A stretch of DNA of 64,000 bases from Oricola nitratireducens (GCF_014904745.1 NZ_JACZCS010000025.1:1-64000); one strand, 5' to 3'; shown: positions 33,087 through 41,794, counted from the stretch's first letter. Notes: a model not told the origin generated them from the letters alone. Translations and numbers: made by a program.

Positions 33087-33209
33087 TTAATTCTCGCAAT
33101 TGTGGAGTCTTGCTCTGCGTCCATTGTGAATTTCATCAAGACTGATGCTCGGCCCGATGCTCGAAAGAGTGTAATCTGACGTTATGCATTCCTGAATTTG
33201 ATCCGCCAT
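33087..33209 (-). CDS. Possible 40-residue peptide preceding the low-GC membrane gene
   Basis: MADQIQECITSDYTLSSIGP... starts at the ATG inside leader repeat copy B, with GAGAGGGG upstream, and ends 15 bases before the next start. It shares the low GC of the following gene, so the two may form one transferred cassette. The first three residues (MAD) come from the repeat, as in the 38-residue frame at 30.1 kb. Not recognised. Confidence 0.4.
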   Translation of the reverse strand: MADQIQECITSDYTLSSIGPSISLDEIHNGRRARLHNCEN

Positions 33210-33290
33210 CGCGAGCCCCTCTCTTGCAAAAGCTAAGGACTTAGCTCTGCCAAGCCCAAGCTTTTGCTTTCTCCCCCGCAAGGGGGGAGA
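33202..33290 (-). repeat. Structured leader repeat, copy B
   Basis: About 89 bases, same order as copy A: TCCGCCATCGCG, CCCCTCTCTTG, outer stem GCAAAAGCT (33226-33234) with AGCTTTTGC (33259-33267), inner AAGGACTT and CAAGCCC, then CTCCCCC GCAA GGGGGGAG. The outer stem differs from copy A at most positions, yet pairs perfectly. Confidence 0.75.
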
Positions 33291-33318
33291 TAGGTGGCGC
33301 GAACCACGCTTCCCGCGT

Positions 33319-34548
33319 TCAGCTTCCGGACGGGATGCCGAGGACCGTCACGCAGAGCGAGATGAGCCCGGCGACCAGGAAGAGCGCCATGCGGCGGCGG
33401 CGTGCCTTCAGGCCGGTCAGGCCCCAGGCGAGCGTCAGTGCCACCGCGCATTGCGCGAAATAGAAAAGCGCAAAGGCTTGCGAGGCGAGCGTGACGAGCC
33501 TGAAGACATCGGTGCCCCAGGTGACGGCGATCGCCACGGCGGCGATGAGCGGGTAGGTGGCGCGCGGGGTCAGGCGGCCGTGCGTGATGTCCTCGATCAG
33601 GCCCGCGCCGCCGACCGAATCCGCGACCGAGGCGCTGAACTGGCTGGCCACGGCGCTGACCACCAGGATCAGCGGCAGGACCGGCGCGACATGGCCGACG
33701 AGACCGACAATCGCCGCGATGCCCTCGTCGCCGCCGAGCTTGCCGAACAGCACGGTGACGAGCGAAAAGAAGGCCAGATAGACCGCCGCCGCGATCAACT
33801 GGGCATAACGCATCGTGCGAATCCGGGTTTTCGCATCGAATTCGTCGCCGATGAAGCGCGACGTCTCGAAGCCCTGCACCACGATCAGCAGGCCGAGCAC
33901 CACGCGGCCGGTGTGCCAGTCGATCTCCGGCGTGTCGGCGGGGAGGCGCCAGTCCCCCGCCGTCAAGGCATTGCCGTTGTAGAGCAACAGGCCGGCCAGA
34001 AGCGCGGCGATCACCGCGAGATTGACGCCGACGGTGTATTCCTCGAGCCCTTCGAGCATGCCGAGGCCCCGCGTCATGCCGAGAAGGCCGAGCGTCGCCA
34101 GGATGCCGGTGGCGATCAGCCTGGCCAGATTCGCGTCTTCCACCCCGATGCCCTTGAGGAGGAAATTTCCAAGCAAAACAAGGTAATAGGCCACCGAGAC
34201 GAAATAGGCGAAGGCGAGGACGAAATGGGAGAGCCGTTCGAGGCCGACCGCCAGCCTGTGATTGCCTGCGCTTTTTTCGTCCTCCAGCAGCGGCTCGACA
34301 TGGGCGATGTTGAAGCGGATCGCCTCGCCGACGATGTAGGAGGCCGCGATCAGGCCGGCCATCGCCACGATCGCCCAGATGCCGACCTCGCGGGCCAGCA
34401 GAGGCACCGAAACGAGGAAGCCGGAGCCGATGATGGAGGCAAGCGGCGTTACCGTCGCGCGCCAACCGGCCAGCGCCCTCACGCGGGGGCTCAGCAGGAC
34501 ACAGGCCGCGGCGAGGGTCACGAGCCCGACAAGGATGTTCTCGGTCAC
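33319..34548 (-). CDS. LeuT-fold (APC-like) permease
   Basis: A 409-residue protein with about eleven membrane segments. It starts at GTG 34548 (VTENILVGLVTLAAACV). The segment GWRATVTPLASIIGSGFLVSVPLL resembles the broken first helix of APC-superfamily transporters; RFIGDEFDAKTRIRTMRYAQ and SQFSASVADSVGGAGL are further recognisable parts. The substrate cannot be read from the sequence; an amino acid, amine or cation are all possible. It is divergent from the mttB2 operon with 200 bases between, which hints at an osmolyte-related substrate. Confidence 0.75.
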   Translation of the reverse strand: MTENILVGLVTLAAACVLLSPRVRALAGWRATVTPLASIIGSGFLVSVPLLAREVGIWAIVAMAGLIAASYIVGEAIRFNIAHVEPLLEDEKSAGNHRLAVGLERLSHFVLAFAYFVSVAYYLVLLGNFLLKGIGVEDANLARLIATGILATLGLLGMTRGLGMLEGLEEYTVGVNLAVIAALLAGLLLYNGNALTAGDWRLPADTPEIDWHTGRVVLGLLIVVQGFETSRFIGDEFDAKTRIRTMRYAQLIAAAVYLAFFSLVTVLFGKLGGDEGIAAIVGLVGHVAPVLPLILVVSAVASQFSASVADSVGGAGLIEDITHGRLTPRATYPLIAAVAIAVTWGTDVFRLVTLASQAFALFYFAQCAVALTLAWGLTGLKARRRRMALFLVAGLISLCVTVLGIPSGS

Positions 34549-34749
34549 CGGTTCTGGTCTTCCTTCTCCGACTCGAGCGAACCTACCGGTTTATCTGTGA
34601 CACAACCGCGCCGGCGGAGAAACCGGGGCAATCGACCCGCGGCCGCCGATTCCGCGCATGTCGCATTCTTCCCCCCTGACGGTCGGATTCCTCATCTCCG
34701 GCGCCTGAAAATCTGTTGTGATGGACATTGCAGATTGCCGGAGGACCGC

Positions 34750-36372
34750 ATGCAACAGGACCAGCCGTCCGATCCCGACCCGACGACCGACACGCTTGTC
34801 TCCGAGGCGGTCGCCGACGCCGTTCTGGAGGAGGCGCCGGCGCGCCATCGCCGCGGCGGCGGGCGGTCGGCCAATGCGCGGCGCGGCGGGGCCGCCATCC
34901 GGCAGATGCCGTGGACCGACGTGATCAACCGCGACCACCCGACAGAGCCGGTGCCGCCGGAAGGCGTCGACGCGATCCACAACGGCGCGATGCGGGTGCT
35001 GGAGGAAATCGGCATCGAGTTCCTCAACCCGGAGGCCGTCGCGGTGCTGCGCGACGCCGGCTGCATCGTCGACGGCGAGAATGTGCGCATGGGCCGCGAT
35101 TTCGTCATGGAGATGCTCGCCAAGGCGCCGACCGAATTCACGCTGACGCCGCGCAACCCGGACCGCAAGATCACCATCGGCGGCCGCCACATGGTGTTCG
35201 GCAATATCTCGTCGCCGCCGAACTGCTCCGACATCGAGCGCGGCCGGCGCAGCGGCAATCACGAGGACTACAAGAACTTCATCAAGCTGACGCAGTATTT
35301 CAACTGCATCCATTTCGCCGGCGGCTACCCGGTCGAGCCGATCGACATCCACCCGTCGGTGCGCCATCTCGACTGCCTCTACGACAAGCTGACGCTGACC
35401 GACAAGGTGGCGCATGCCTATTCGCTCGGCACCGAGCGCGTCGAGGACGTCATCGAAATGGTGCGCATCGCCGGCGGGCTGACGCATGACGAGTTCGACG
35501 CGACGCCGCGCATGTATACCAACATCAACTCGACCTCGCCGCTGAAGCACGACTGGCCGATGCTGGACGGGGCGATGCGGCTGGCGCGGCGCGGCCAGCC
35601 GACGATCGTGACGCCGTTCACGCTTGCGGGCGCGATGGCGCCGGTGACGATGGTCGGCGCGGTGACGCAGTCGGTCGCGGAGGCGCTCGCCTGCATCGTG
35701 CTGCTGCAATGCATCAATCCGGGCGTCGGCTGCGGCATCGGCACGTTTACCTCCAACGTGGACATGAAGACCGGGGCGCCGGCCTTCGGCACGCCGGACT
35801 ATGTGCGCGCGACGCAGATCACCGGCCAGATGGCGCGGTTCTACAAGCTGCCGCTCAGATCCTCGAACACCTGCGCGGCGAATACGCCGGACAACCAGGC
35901 GACATGGGAATCGATGATGTCGATGTGGGCGGCGGTGACGTCGGGAACCAACATGGTCTACCACGCGGCCGGCTGGCTCGAAGGCGGCCTGTGCGCGTCC
36001 TACGAGAAGTTCATCATGGACTGCGAGGTGCTGCAGCAGTTCATCGCCTACATGCAGCCCTACACGACCACGGAAGAGGACATCGCCGTCGACGCGATCA
36101 AGGAGGTCGGGCCGGGCGGGCATTTCTTCGGCATCCAGCACACCCAGGACCGCTACGAGACGGCGTTCTATTCGCCGTTCCTGTCGGACTGGTCGAACTA
36201 CGAGAACTGGGAGGATCGCGGCGCGGTGACGACGGTGGAACGGGCGAACAAGGTGATGAAGCAGATCCTCGCCGAATATGAGGCGCCGCCGATGGACGAG
36301 GCGATCCGCGAGGAACTGGCCGACTTCGTCGCGCGGCGCAAACAGGAAGGCGGCGCGCCGACGGATTTTTGA
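34750..36372 (+). CDS. MttB-superfamily corrinoid methyltransferase 2 (non-pyrrolysine)
   Basis: A 540-residue paralogue of the methyltransferase at 21.5 kb. GGAGG precedes the ATG at 34750. From about residue 50 family signatures are clear: MRVLEEIGIEFLNPEAV, FGNISSPPNCSDIERGRRSG, YFNCIHFAGGYPVEPIDI, NSTSPLKHDWPMLDGAM, YHAAGWLEGGLCASYEK and GPGGHFFGIQHTQDRY. No in-frame UAG. Residues 1-30 are acidic and 31-51 Arg/Gly-rich (RHRRGGGRSANARRGG), parallel to but not homologous in detail with copy 1. dddP follows after two bases, and an FAD/GcvT dehydrogenase after that, so this copy belongs to a different catabolic unit, possibly for a sulfonium or other methylated osmolyte. Confidence 0.92.
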   Translation: MQQDQPSDPDPTTDTLVSEAVADAVLEEAPARHRRGGGRSANARRGGAAIRQMPWTDVINRDHPTEPVPPEGVDAIHNGAMRVLEEIGIEFLNPEAVAVLRDAGCIVDGENVRMGRDFVMEMLAKAPTEFTLTPRNPDRKITIGGRHMVFGNISSPPNCSDIERGRRSGNHEDYKNFIKLTQYFNCIHFAGGYPVEPIDIHPSVRHLDCLYDKLTLTDKVAHAYSLGTERVEDVIEMVRIAGGLTHDEFDATPRMYTNINSTSPLKHDWPMLDGAMRLARRGQPTIVTPFTLAGAMAPVTMVGAVTQSVAEALACIVLLQCINPGVGCGIGTFTSNVDMKTGAPAFGTPDYVRATQITGQMARFYKLPLRSSNTCAANTPDNQATWESMMSMWAAVTSGTNMVYHAAGWLEGGLCASYEKFIMDCEVLQQFIAYMQPYTTTEEDIAVDAIKEVGPGGHFFGIQHTQDRYETAFYSPFLSDWSNYENWEDRGAVTTVERANKVMKQILAEYEAPPMDEAIREELADFVARRKQEGGAPTDF

Positions 36373-36374
36373 CC

Positions 36375-37628
36375 ATGACGATGTTCGACTGGCATGCGGA
36401 GCGCGCCGATCTCGACGGGATCGCGCAGCTCGACACGGAAGAGGCGGGCGAGGCGATCGATCTTGTCGCGGTGCGCGGCTACCGGCTCGGGCGGGTGCGC
36501 GCCAAGATGGCGGAATTCGGCATCGACGCGATGATCCTGACCGACCCGGTCAATATCCGCTACGCGACCGGCACGCGCAACATGCAGATCTTCACGGCGC
36601 GCAACCAGCCGTCGCGCTACCTGGTGCTGACGCAGAACCGCTCGATCCTGCACGAATTCACCGGGGCGCTGCATCTGGGGCAGGGCTTCGAGACCGTGGA
36701 CGAGGTGCGCCCGGCGATGACGGCGAGCTTCGTCGCCGCCGGCGAACATATCGCCGAACGCGAGAAAGCCTGGGCGCGCGAGACCGGCGCGCTGCTGAGG
36801 GAGCTTGCAGGCTCCGGCGCGACGGTCGGGATCGAGCGGATCAATGCCGGCGCGGCCGTGGCGCTGGGTGACGAGGGATTTCGGCTTGTCGACGCGCAGC
36901 AGCCGGTGGAACTGGCGCGGGCGATCAAGTCGGCCGAGGAGATGAAGTGCGTGCAAGCCTCGTTGCGCGCGACCGAGATCGGCGTCAAGCGCCTGTGCGA
37001 CGCAATCCGTCCGGGGCTGACGGAAAACGAACTCTGGTCGGTGCTGCACCAGGCGGTGATCGCGCAGGGCGGCGACTATGTCGAAACGCGGCTCTTGAAT
37101 TCCGGCAAGCGGACCAATCCGTGGTTCCAGGAGACCGGCGCCAAGGTGATCGGCGAAAACGAGCTGATCGCGCTCGATACCGACGTGGTCGGCTGCCACG
37201 GCTATTATTCGGATTTCTCGCGCACCTTCCATGCCGGGCCGGACAAGCCGAGCGAAGCGCAGCGCGAACTCTACAAGACGGCCTACGAGCAGGTGCACCA
37301 CAATATGGGCATATTGCGCCCGGGCATGACGTTCCGCGACTATGCGGAGGCGGCCTGGGACATCCCGGAGAAATACCACGCCAACCGCTATTATTTGTCC
37401 GCGCATGGCTGCGGGATGACCGGGGAATATCCGTATCTCTATCACCGCGCGGATTTTCCGGATGCCGGCTATGACGGCGTCATCGAGCCGGGCATGACGC
37501 TGTGCGTGGAGAGCTTTATCGCCGAAGAGGGGCGCGGCGAGGGCGTCAAGCTGGAACAACAGGTGCTGGTCACCGAAACGGGCATCGAATTGCTGTCGCG
37601 CTTTCCCTTCGAGGAGGCGTTGCTTTGA
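36375..37628 (+). CDS. dddP: DMSP lyase DddP (M24 peptidase-fold)
   Basis: A 417-residue M24-fold protein. DddP cleaves dimethylsulfoniopropionate to dimethylsulfide and acrylate using two metal ions. The six metal ligands can be placed as Asp268, Asp270 (LIALDTDVVG), Asp280 (YYSDFSRTF), His344 (SAHGCGM), Glu379 (CVESFI) and Glu394 (VKLEQQV); their spacing (2, 10, 64, 35, 15) equals that of Ruegeria DddP as I remember it (295, 297, 307, 371, 406, 421). The ATG at 36375 is preferred over an upstream TTG. It begins two bases after mttB2. The alternative, a creatinase or prolidase-like enzyme, is less likely given the double Asp. Confidence 0.87.
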   Translation: MTMFDWHAERADLDGIAQLDTEEAGEAIDLVAVRGYRLGRVRAKMAEFGIDAMILTDPVNIRYATGTRNMQIFTARNQPSRYLVLTQNRSILHEFTGALHLGQGFETVDEVRPAMTASFVAAGEHIAEREKAWARETGALLRELAGSGATVGIERINAGAAVALGDEGFRLVDAQQPVELARAIKSAEEMKCVQASLRATEIGVKRLCDAIRPGLTENELWSVLHQAVIAQGGDYVETRLLNSGKRTNPWFQETGAKVIGENELIALDTDVVGCHGYYSDFSRTFHAGPDKPSEAQRELYKTAYEQVHHNMGILRPGMTFRDYAEAAWDIPEKYHANRYYLSAHGCGMTGEYPYLYHRADFPDAGYDGVIEPGMTLCVESFIAEEGRGEGVKLEQQVLVTETGIELLSRFPFEEALL

Positions 37629-37631
37629 GCG

Positions 37632-37774
37632 GTACCCCCACCCTTCATCCCTCCCCACAAGGGGGAGGGAAGACCTTTGCTTTGCCGCTTGTGCTTGGTG
37701 CATTGCGGCAGGCGGAAACGTCTGTGCCGGTGTCCTCCCTCCCCCTTGTGGGGAGGGATGAAGGGTGGGGGTAC
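37632..37774. repeat. Perfect 39-bp inverted repeat with 65-bp spacer
   Basis: The arm at 37632-37670 (begins GTACCCCCACCCTTCATCCC) is the exact reverse complement of 37736-37774. Each arm itself contains CCTCCCC ACAA GGGGGAGG. It fills the gap between dddP and the next gene. It could form a very stable stem in RNA that limits read-through, or be two copies of a dispersed repeat inserted head to head. Confidence 0.92.
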
Positions 37775-37803
37775 TTCACGATCAGGACTGGGAGAGTTGG
37801 GAC

Positions 37804-40356
37804 ATGAAAACTCAAACGCGTGTCGTCGTCATCGGGGGCGGGGTCGTCGGCTGCTCGGTGCTGTATCACCTGGCCAAGGCCGGCTGGACCGACATCATGC
37901 TGATCGAGCGCTCGGAGCTGACGTCGGGCTCGTCCTGGCATGCGGCGGGCGGCTTCCACACGCTGAACGGCGATCCCAACGTCGCCAAGCTGCAGGCCTA
38001 CACGGTCGGGCTCTACAAGGAGCTGGAGGAGATTTCCGGCCAGTCCTGCGGGCTACACCTGACCGGCGGCGTGATGCTGGCGGAAAGCCCGGAGCGGATG
38101 GACTTCCTGCGCTCTTTGCACGCCAAGGGCCGGCATCTTGGCATGCAGACGGAGCTGATCACGCCGCTGGAAGCCAAGGCGATGTTCCCGCTGATGGACG
38201 AGACGAATTTCGTCGGCGCGCTGTGGGACCCGGTGGAGGGCCATCTCGACCCGTCCGGGACGACGCATGCCTATGCCAAGGCGGCGCGGACGCTCGGCGC
38301 CGAGATCGTCTTGCGCAACCCGGTCAAGGAGCTGACGCAGGACGCCGACGGCACCTGGAACGTCGTCACCGAGCAGGGGACGGTGCGGTGCGAGCATGTC
38401 GTCAATGCCGGCGGGCTTTGGGCGCGCGAGGTCGGCCGGATGGTCGGGCTCGAACTGCCGCTGCTCGCCATGGAGCACATGTATTTGCTGACCGAGGACA
38501 TGCCCGAGGTGATCGAGTTCAACGAGACCTACGGGCGCGAACTGATCCACGCGATGGATTTCCGCGGCGAGATCTACACGCGCCAGGAACGCCAGGGCAT
38601 GCTGCTCGGCACCTACGAGCAGGATTGCCGGCCGTGGTCGCCGGTCAATACGCCGTGGGATTTCGGCCACGAGCTGTTGCAGCCGGACATCGAGCGCATC
38701 GCGCCGTCACTGGAGATCGGCTTCAAGCATTTCCCGCCCTATGAGCGCGCCGGCATCAAGCAGATCATCAACGGGCCGTTCACCTTCGCCCCCGACGGCA
38801 ACCCGCTGGTCGGGCCGGTGCAGGGGCTGACGAATTTCTGGTCGGCCTGCGCGGTGATGGCCGGCTTCTCGCAGGGCGGTGGCGTCGGTCTGACGCTCGC
38901 CAACTGGATGGTGCATGGCGATCCGGGCGCCGATGTCTGGGGCATGGACGTGGCGCGCTACGGCGAGTGGGCGACGCTGCGCTATACCAACGCCAAGGTG
39001 CGCGAGAACTATTCGCGGCGTTTCCGCATCCGCTATCCGAACGAGGAACTGCCTGCCGCGCGGCCGCACCAGACGACGCCGCTCTACGACATCATGGTCG
39101 CAAACAACGCCGTGATGGGGGACTCGTGGGCGCTGGAGACGCCGTTGTGGTTCGCGCCGTCGAAGGAGGAGGCGCATGACGTCATCTCCTTCCATCGCTC
39201 CAACGATTTCAAGCATGTAGGCGAGGAAGTGAAGGCGGTGCGCGAATCCGTCGGCGTCTCGGAAATCGCCAATTTCGCCAAATACGAGGTCTCCGGGCCG
39301 GGGGCGGAGGCGTTTCTGTCGAAGCTGATGACCAACACCATGCCGAAGACCGGCCGCATCGTGCTGACGCCGATGCTGAACGAGTTCGGCAAGCTGATCG
39401 GCGACTTCACCATCGCCAAGGCGGGCGAGGACCGGTTCATGATCTGGGGCTCGTCGGCGGCGCAGGTCTATCACATGCGCTGGTTCGAGCGGCATTTGCC
39501 CGACGACCGGTCCGTGCATATCCATCGCTTTGACCAGACGCTGGTCGGGCTGACAATCGCCGGGCCGAATGCCCGCAAGGTGCTGGAAAAGCTGACCGAC
39601 GACGACGTCTCGAACGAGGCGTTCCGCTTCATGGATTTCCGCGAGATGGCGATCGGCTCGGCGCCCTGCATGGTCAACCGGATCTCCTATACTGGCGATC
39701 TCGGCTACGAGATATGGATGGCGCCGGCCTATGAGCGGCTGGTCTATGCGGCGATCAGGCAAGCCGGGGCCGAATTCGGCATCCGCGATTTCGGCATGCG
39801 GGCGCTGCTGTCGATGCGGCTGGAAAAGAATTTCCCGACCTGGGGGCACGAATTGCGGCCGATTTACGGGCCGTTCGAGGGCGCGATGGACCGGTTCGTC
39901 AAACTCTCGAAGAACGACTTCATCGGCCGCGAGCAGGCGGCGAAGGAGAAGGAAGAGGGGCCGAAGCGCCGCCGGGTCTCGTTCATCATCGAGGCGGGCA
40001 CGGCGGACGTGATGCATGACGAGCCGGTCTGGGCGAAGGTCGGCGACACCGACTACGGCACCATCGAGGCGCCGCACGGCGCCGGGCCGAAGCGTTTCGA
40101 CGCCGACAACAAGGAGTTCGAGCATCCGGGCATGAAGCAGATCGTCGACGGCGACTGGCGGGTGGTCGGCTGGGTCACGTCGGGCGGTTACGCGCATGGC
40201 GTCGGGTGCTCGATGGCGCAGGGCTATGTGCCCGCGGCGCTGGCCGACAATGCCGGGGAGGGCCTGTTCGAGATCGAGATCCTCGGCGTGCGCTGCCCGG
40301 CGAGGATCGCGGTGGAGCCGCCGTTCGATCCGGAAGGGGAGCGGATGCGGGGGTAG
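37804..40356 (+). CDS. FAD-dependent dehydrogenase fused to GcvT domains (dimethylglycine dehydrogenase-like)
   Basis: An 850-residue fusion: FAD domain at about 1-380 (VVVIGGGVVGCSVLYHL, residues 7-23), bridging domain, then GcvT N and C domains from about 440. SGSSWHAAGGFHT contains His46, the residue that binds FAD covalently in dimethylglycine and sarcosine dehydrogenases, with the standard context that the paralogue at 4.5 kb lacks. It should oxidise dimethylglycine (or sarcosine) and give methylene-THF. GGGAG precedes the ATG at 37804. It follows mttB2 and dddP, separated from them by a long inverted repeat. Together MttB2 and this enzyme could take two methyl groups in sequence from one substrate. 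Confidence 0.9.
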   Translation: MKTQTRVVVIGGGVVGCSVLYHLAKAGWTDIMLIERSELTSGSSWHAAGGFHTLNGDPNVAKLQAYTVGLYKELEEISGQSCGLHLTGGVMLAESPERMDFLRSLHAKGRHLGMQTELITPLEAKAMFPLMDETNFVGALWDPVEGHLDPSGTTHAYAKAARTLGAEIVLRNPVKELTQDADGTWNVVTEQGTVRCEHVVNAGGLWAREVGRMVGLELPLLAMEHMYLLTEDMPEVIEFNETYGRELIHAMDFRGEIYTRQERQGMLLGTYEQDCRPWSPVNTPWDFGHELLQPDIERIAPSLEIGFKHFPPYERAGIKQIINGPFTFAPDGNPLVGPVQGLTNFWSACAVMAGFSQGGGVGLTLANWMVHGDPGADVWGMDVARYGEWATLRYTNAKVRENYSRRFRIRYPNEELPAARPHQTTPLYDIMVANNAVMGDSWALETPLWFAPSKEEAHDVISFHRSNDFKHVGEEVKAVRESVGVSEIANFAKYEVSGPGAEAFLSKLMTNTMPKTGRIVLTPMLNEFGKLIGDFTIAKAGEDRFMIWGSSAAQVYHMRWFERHLPDDRSVHIHRFDQTLVGLTIAGPNARKVLEKLTDDDVSNEAFRFMDFREMAIGSAPCMVNRISYTGDLGYEIWMAPAYERLVYAAIRQAGAEFGIRDFGMRALLSMRLEKNFPTWGHELRPIYGPFEGAMDRFVKLSKNDFIGREQAAKEKEEGPKRRRVSFIIEAGTADVMHDEPVWAKVGDTDYGTIEAPHGAGPKRFDADNKEFEHPGMKQIVDGDWRVVGWVTSGGYAHGVGCSMAQGYVPAALADNAGEGLFEIEILGVRCPARIAVEPPFDPEGERMRG

Positions 40357-40361
40357 GGCGC

Positions 40362-41171
40362 CTACAGCCCGGTGACGTCGTAGGTCCAAACCCGGAAGGA
40401 CTTCAGCAGGTGCGGGCCGAAGGAGTTGATCAGCGGCACGTCGGCGGCATCGCGGCCGCGCGCGACGACGATGCGGCCGATGCGCGGCATGTTGTTGCGC
40501 GGGTCGAAGGTGATCCAGCTTCCGCCGAGCCAGACCTCCATCCAGGCGGAAAAATCCATCGGGTCGAGGATCGGCACGCCGATATCGCCGAGGTGACCGT
40601 TCACGTATCGCGCCGGGATGTTCATGCAGCGGCAAAGCGTGATGGCGAGGTGGGCATAGTCGCGGCAGACGCCGACGCGCTCGTGATAGGCTTCCAGCGC
40701 CGTGCGCGTGGCGCGCGCCTTCATGTAATCGAAGGCGAGGTGGTTATGCACGAAGTCGCAGATCGCCTGCACCCTGGTCCAGCCGGGTTCGACATGCTCG
40801 AACATGTCCCAGGCGATCTGGCTCAGCTGGTCCGTTTCGCAATAGCGGCTGCCGACGAGATAGGCGAGGCATTCGTCGGGCAGGTCCGGGATCGCGATTT
40901 CGGCCGCATCGGGACAGACGGGATCCTCGGTGCCGGGGTCGGTAATCGTGGCATCCGCCCAGATCGAAAAGTCGCCCGGCGGCGCCGTGAAGCGGCGGCA
41001 GACATTGCCGAATATGTCGAGATAGGTGTGCGTCGCGACCGCCGGCGTTGTGATCAGTTGTTCCGGCGCCACCAGGTCGCCACGGCGCTCGGGACGGATC
41101 TCCATCAGGCAGACCATGGGGGTTGGCTGCTCGCAATGGACCGTAATGTCGTAGCCGAAACGGATGCGCAT
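40362..41171 (-). CDS. Transglutaminase-like protein
   Basis: A 269-residue protein of the bacterial transglutaminase-like family. The catalytic cysteine lies in RVGVCRDYAHLAITLCR and the Asp region in TFDPRNNMPRIGRI; the middle segment is MDFSAWMEVWLGG, as is usual in this alphaproteobacterial subgroup, without the classical His-Ala-Trp. The N-terminal 100 residues form the associated beta domain (MRIRFGYDITVHCEQPTPMV). The ATG at 41171 is used in place of an adjacent TTG. It is convergent with the dehydrogenase gene (five bases between stops). Peptidase or amidase action is inferred; substrate unknown. Confidence 0.85.
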   Translation of the reverse strand: MRIRFGYDITVHCEQPTPMVCLMEIRPERRGDLVAPEQLITTPAVATHTYLDIFGNVCRRFTAPPGDFSIWADATITDPGTEDPVCPDAAEIAIPDLPDECLAYLVGSRYCETDQLSQIAWDMFEHVEPGWTRVQAICDFVHNHLAFDYMKARATRTALEAYHERVGVCRDYAHLAITLCRCMNIPARYVNGHLGDIGVPILDPMDFSAWMEVWLGGSWITFDPRNNMPRIGRIVVARGRDAADVPLINSFGPHLLKSFRVWTYDVTGL

Positions 41172-41180
41172 CAATGCGGT

Positions 41181-41447
41181 CTAGCGGAAATCCGCGGATG
41201 TCAGCACATATTCCGGCTTGCGGCTGTGGGAATGCGCCTCGGACGCGACGCTTTCGATGGTGTCGCGCTTTCTGTCGAATGCGGCGAGATAGGCCGATTC
41301 CTCGTTCAGGCCCGGGGGCACATGGTCGACAATGGCGTCGACATCGACCCGGAAGGGAACCGTGTGCATCCCTTCATATCCATAAAAGCGCACCTGGCGG
41401 CGCGTTTCGTCGTAATTTCTGCTTCGGTTGGGAAAAGCCAGAGTCAT
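41181..41447 (-). CDS. DUF1488 family protein
   Basis: An 88-residue protein. With the start at 41447 (AAGGA eight bases upstream) it begins MTLAFPNRSRNYDETRRQVRF, the usual beginning of DUF1488 proteins, followed by a compact acidic part ending KPEYVLTSADFR. It lies nine bases upstream of the transglutaminase start on the same strand, so the two are probably co-transcribed. Function unknown. Confidence 0.8.
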   Translation of the reverse strand: MTLAFPNRSRNYDETRRQVRFYGYEGMHTVPFRVDVDAIVDHVPPGLNEESAYLAAFDRKRDTIESVASEAHSHSRKPEYVLTSADFR

Positions 41448-41524
41448 CGTAAATGTCCTTAAATTATTCAATTCATCAAATCATACGGCGCCGTTTCCGG
41501 CCGAACCGCAAGGGCGGCCCGGTG

Positions 41525-41794
41525 TCATTTGCCGGAATCTCCGCCGACCGGTACCAATCCGGCGAACAAACCCGGCTGGGGAGGCGCTTCGATCGCCTCG
41601 CGGAAGAATTCGGTTCCCGCCGCATCGAGGATGCGTACGAGATCGGGTGTTTGCGGCATGGCGCGCGAGGCGGCGAGCTTGACCGCAATGCTTTTCGCCG
41701 CCGCATGGCTGACGGCGTCGCAACAGACCCGATCAACCACGGCGAGCATGCCGTCCGTCTGGCGGGTTCGGCAATATTCGATCGTGATCCTCAT
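41525..41794 (-). CDS. Small Rhizobiales-type hypothetical protein
   Basis: An 89-residue protein beginning MRITIEYCRTRQTDGMLAVV. A short alpha/beta protein with the pattern MPQTPDLVRILDAAGTEFF in the middle. It resembles small rhizobial proteins of unknown function. It is followed by the DUF1488 and transglutaminase genes on the same strand. Confidence 0.6.
   Translation of the reverse strand: MRITIEYCRTRQTDGMLAVVDRVCCDAVSHAAAKSIAVKLAASRAMPQTPDLVRILDAAGTEFFREAIEAPPQPGLFAGLVPVGGDSGK

Noticed and set aside
33451-36372. A 973-residue MttB fusion
   Set aside because: The first 433 codons lie antisense to the permease gene; GGAGG and ATG at 34750 define the normal MttB start.
21513-36372. Pyrrolysine-containing trimethylamine methyltransferases
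   Set aside because: Both MttB frames are continuous without an in-frame UAG and no pyl genes are present, so these belong to the non-pyrrolysine MtgB-like branch.
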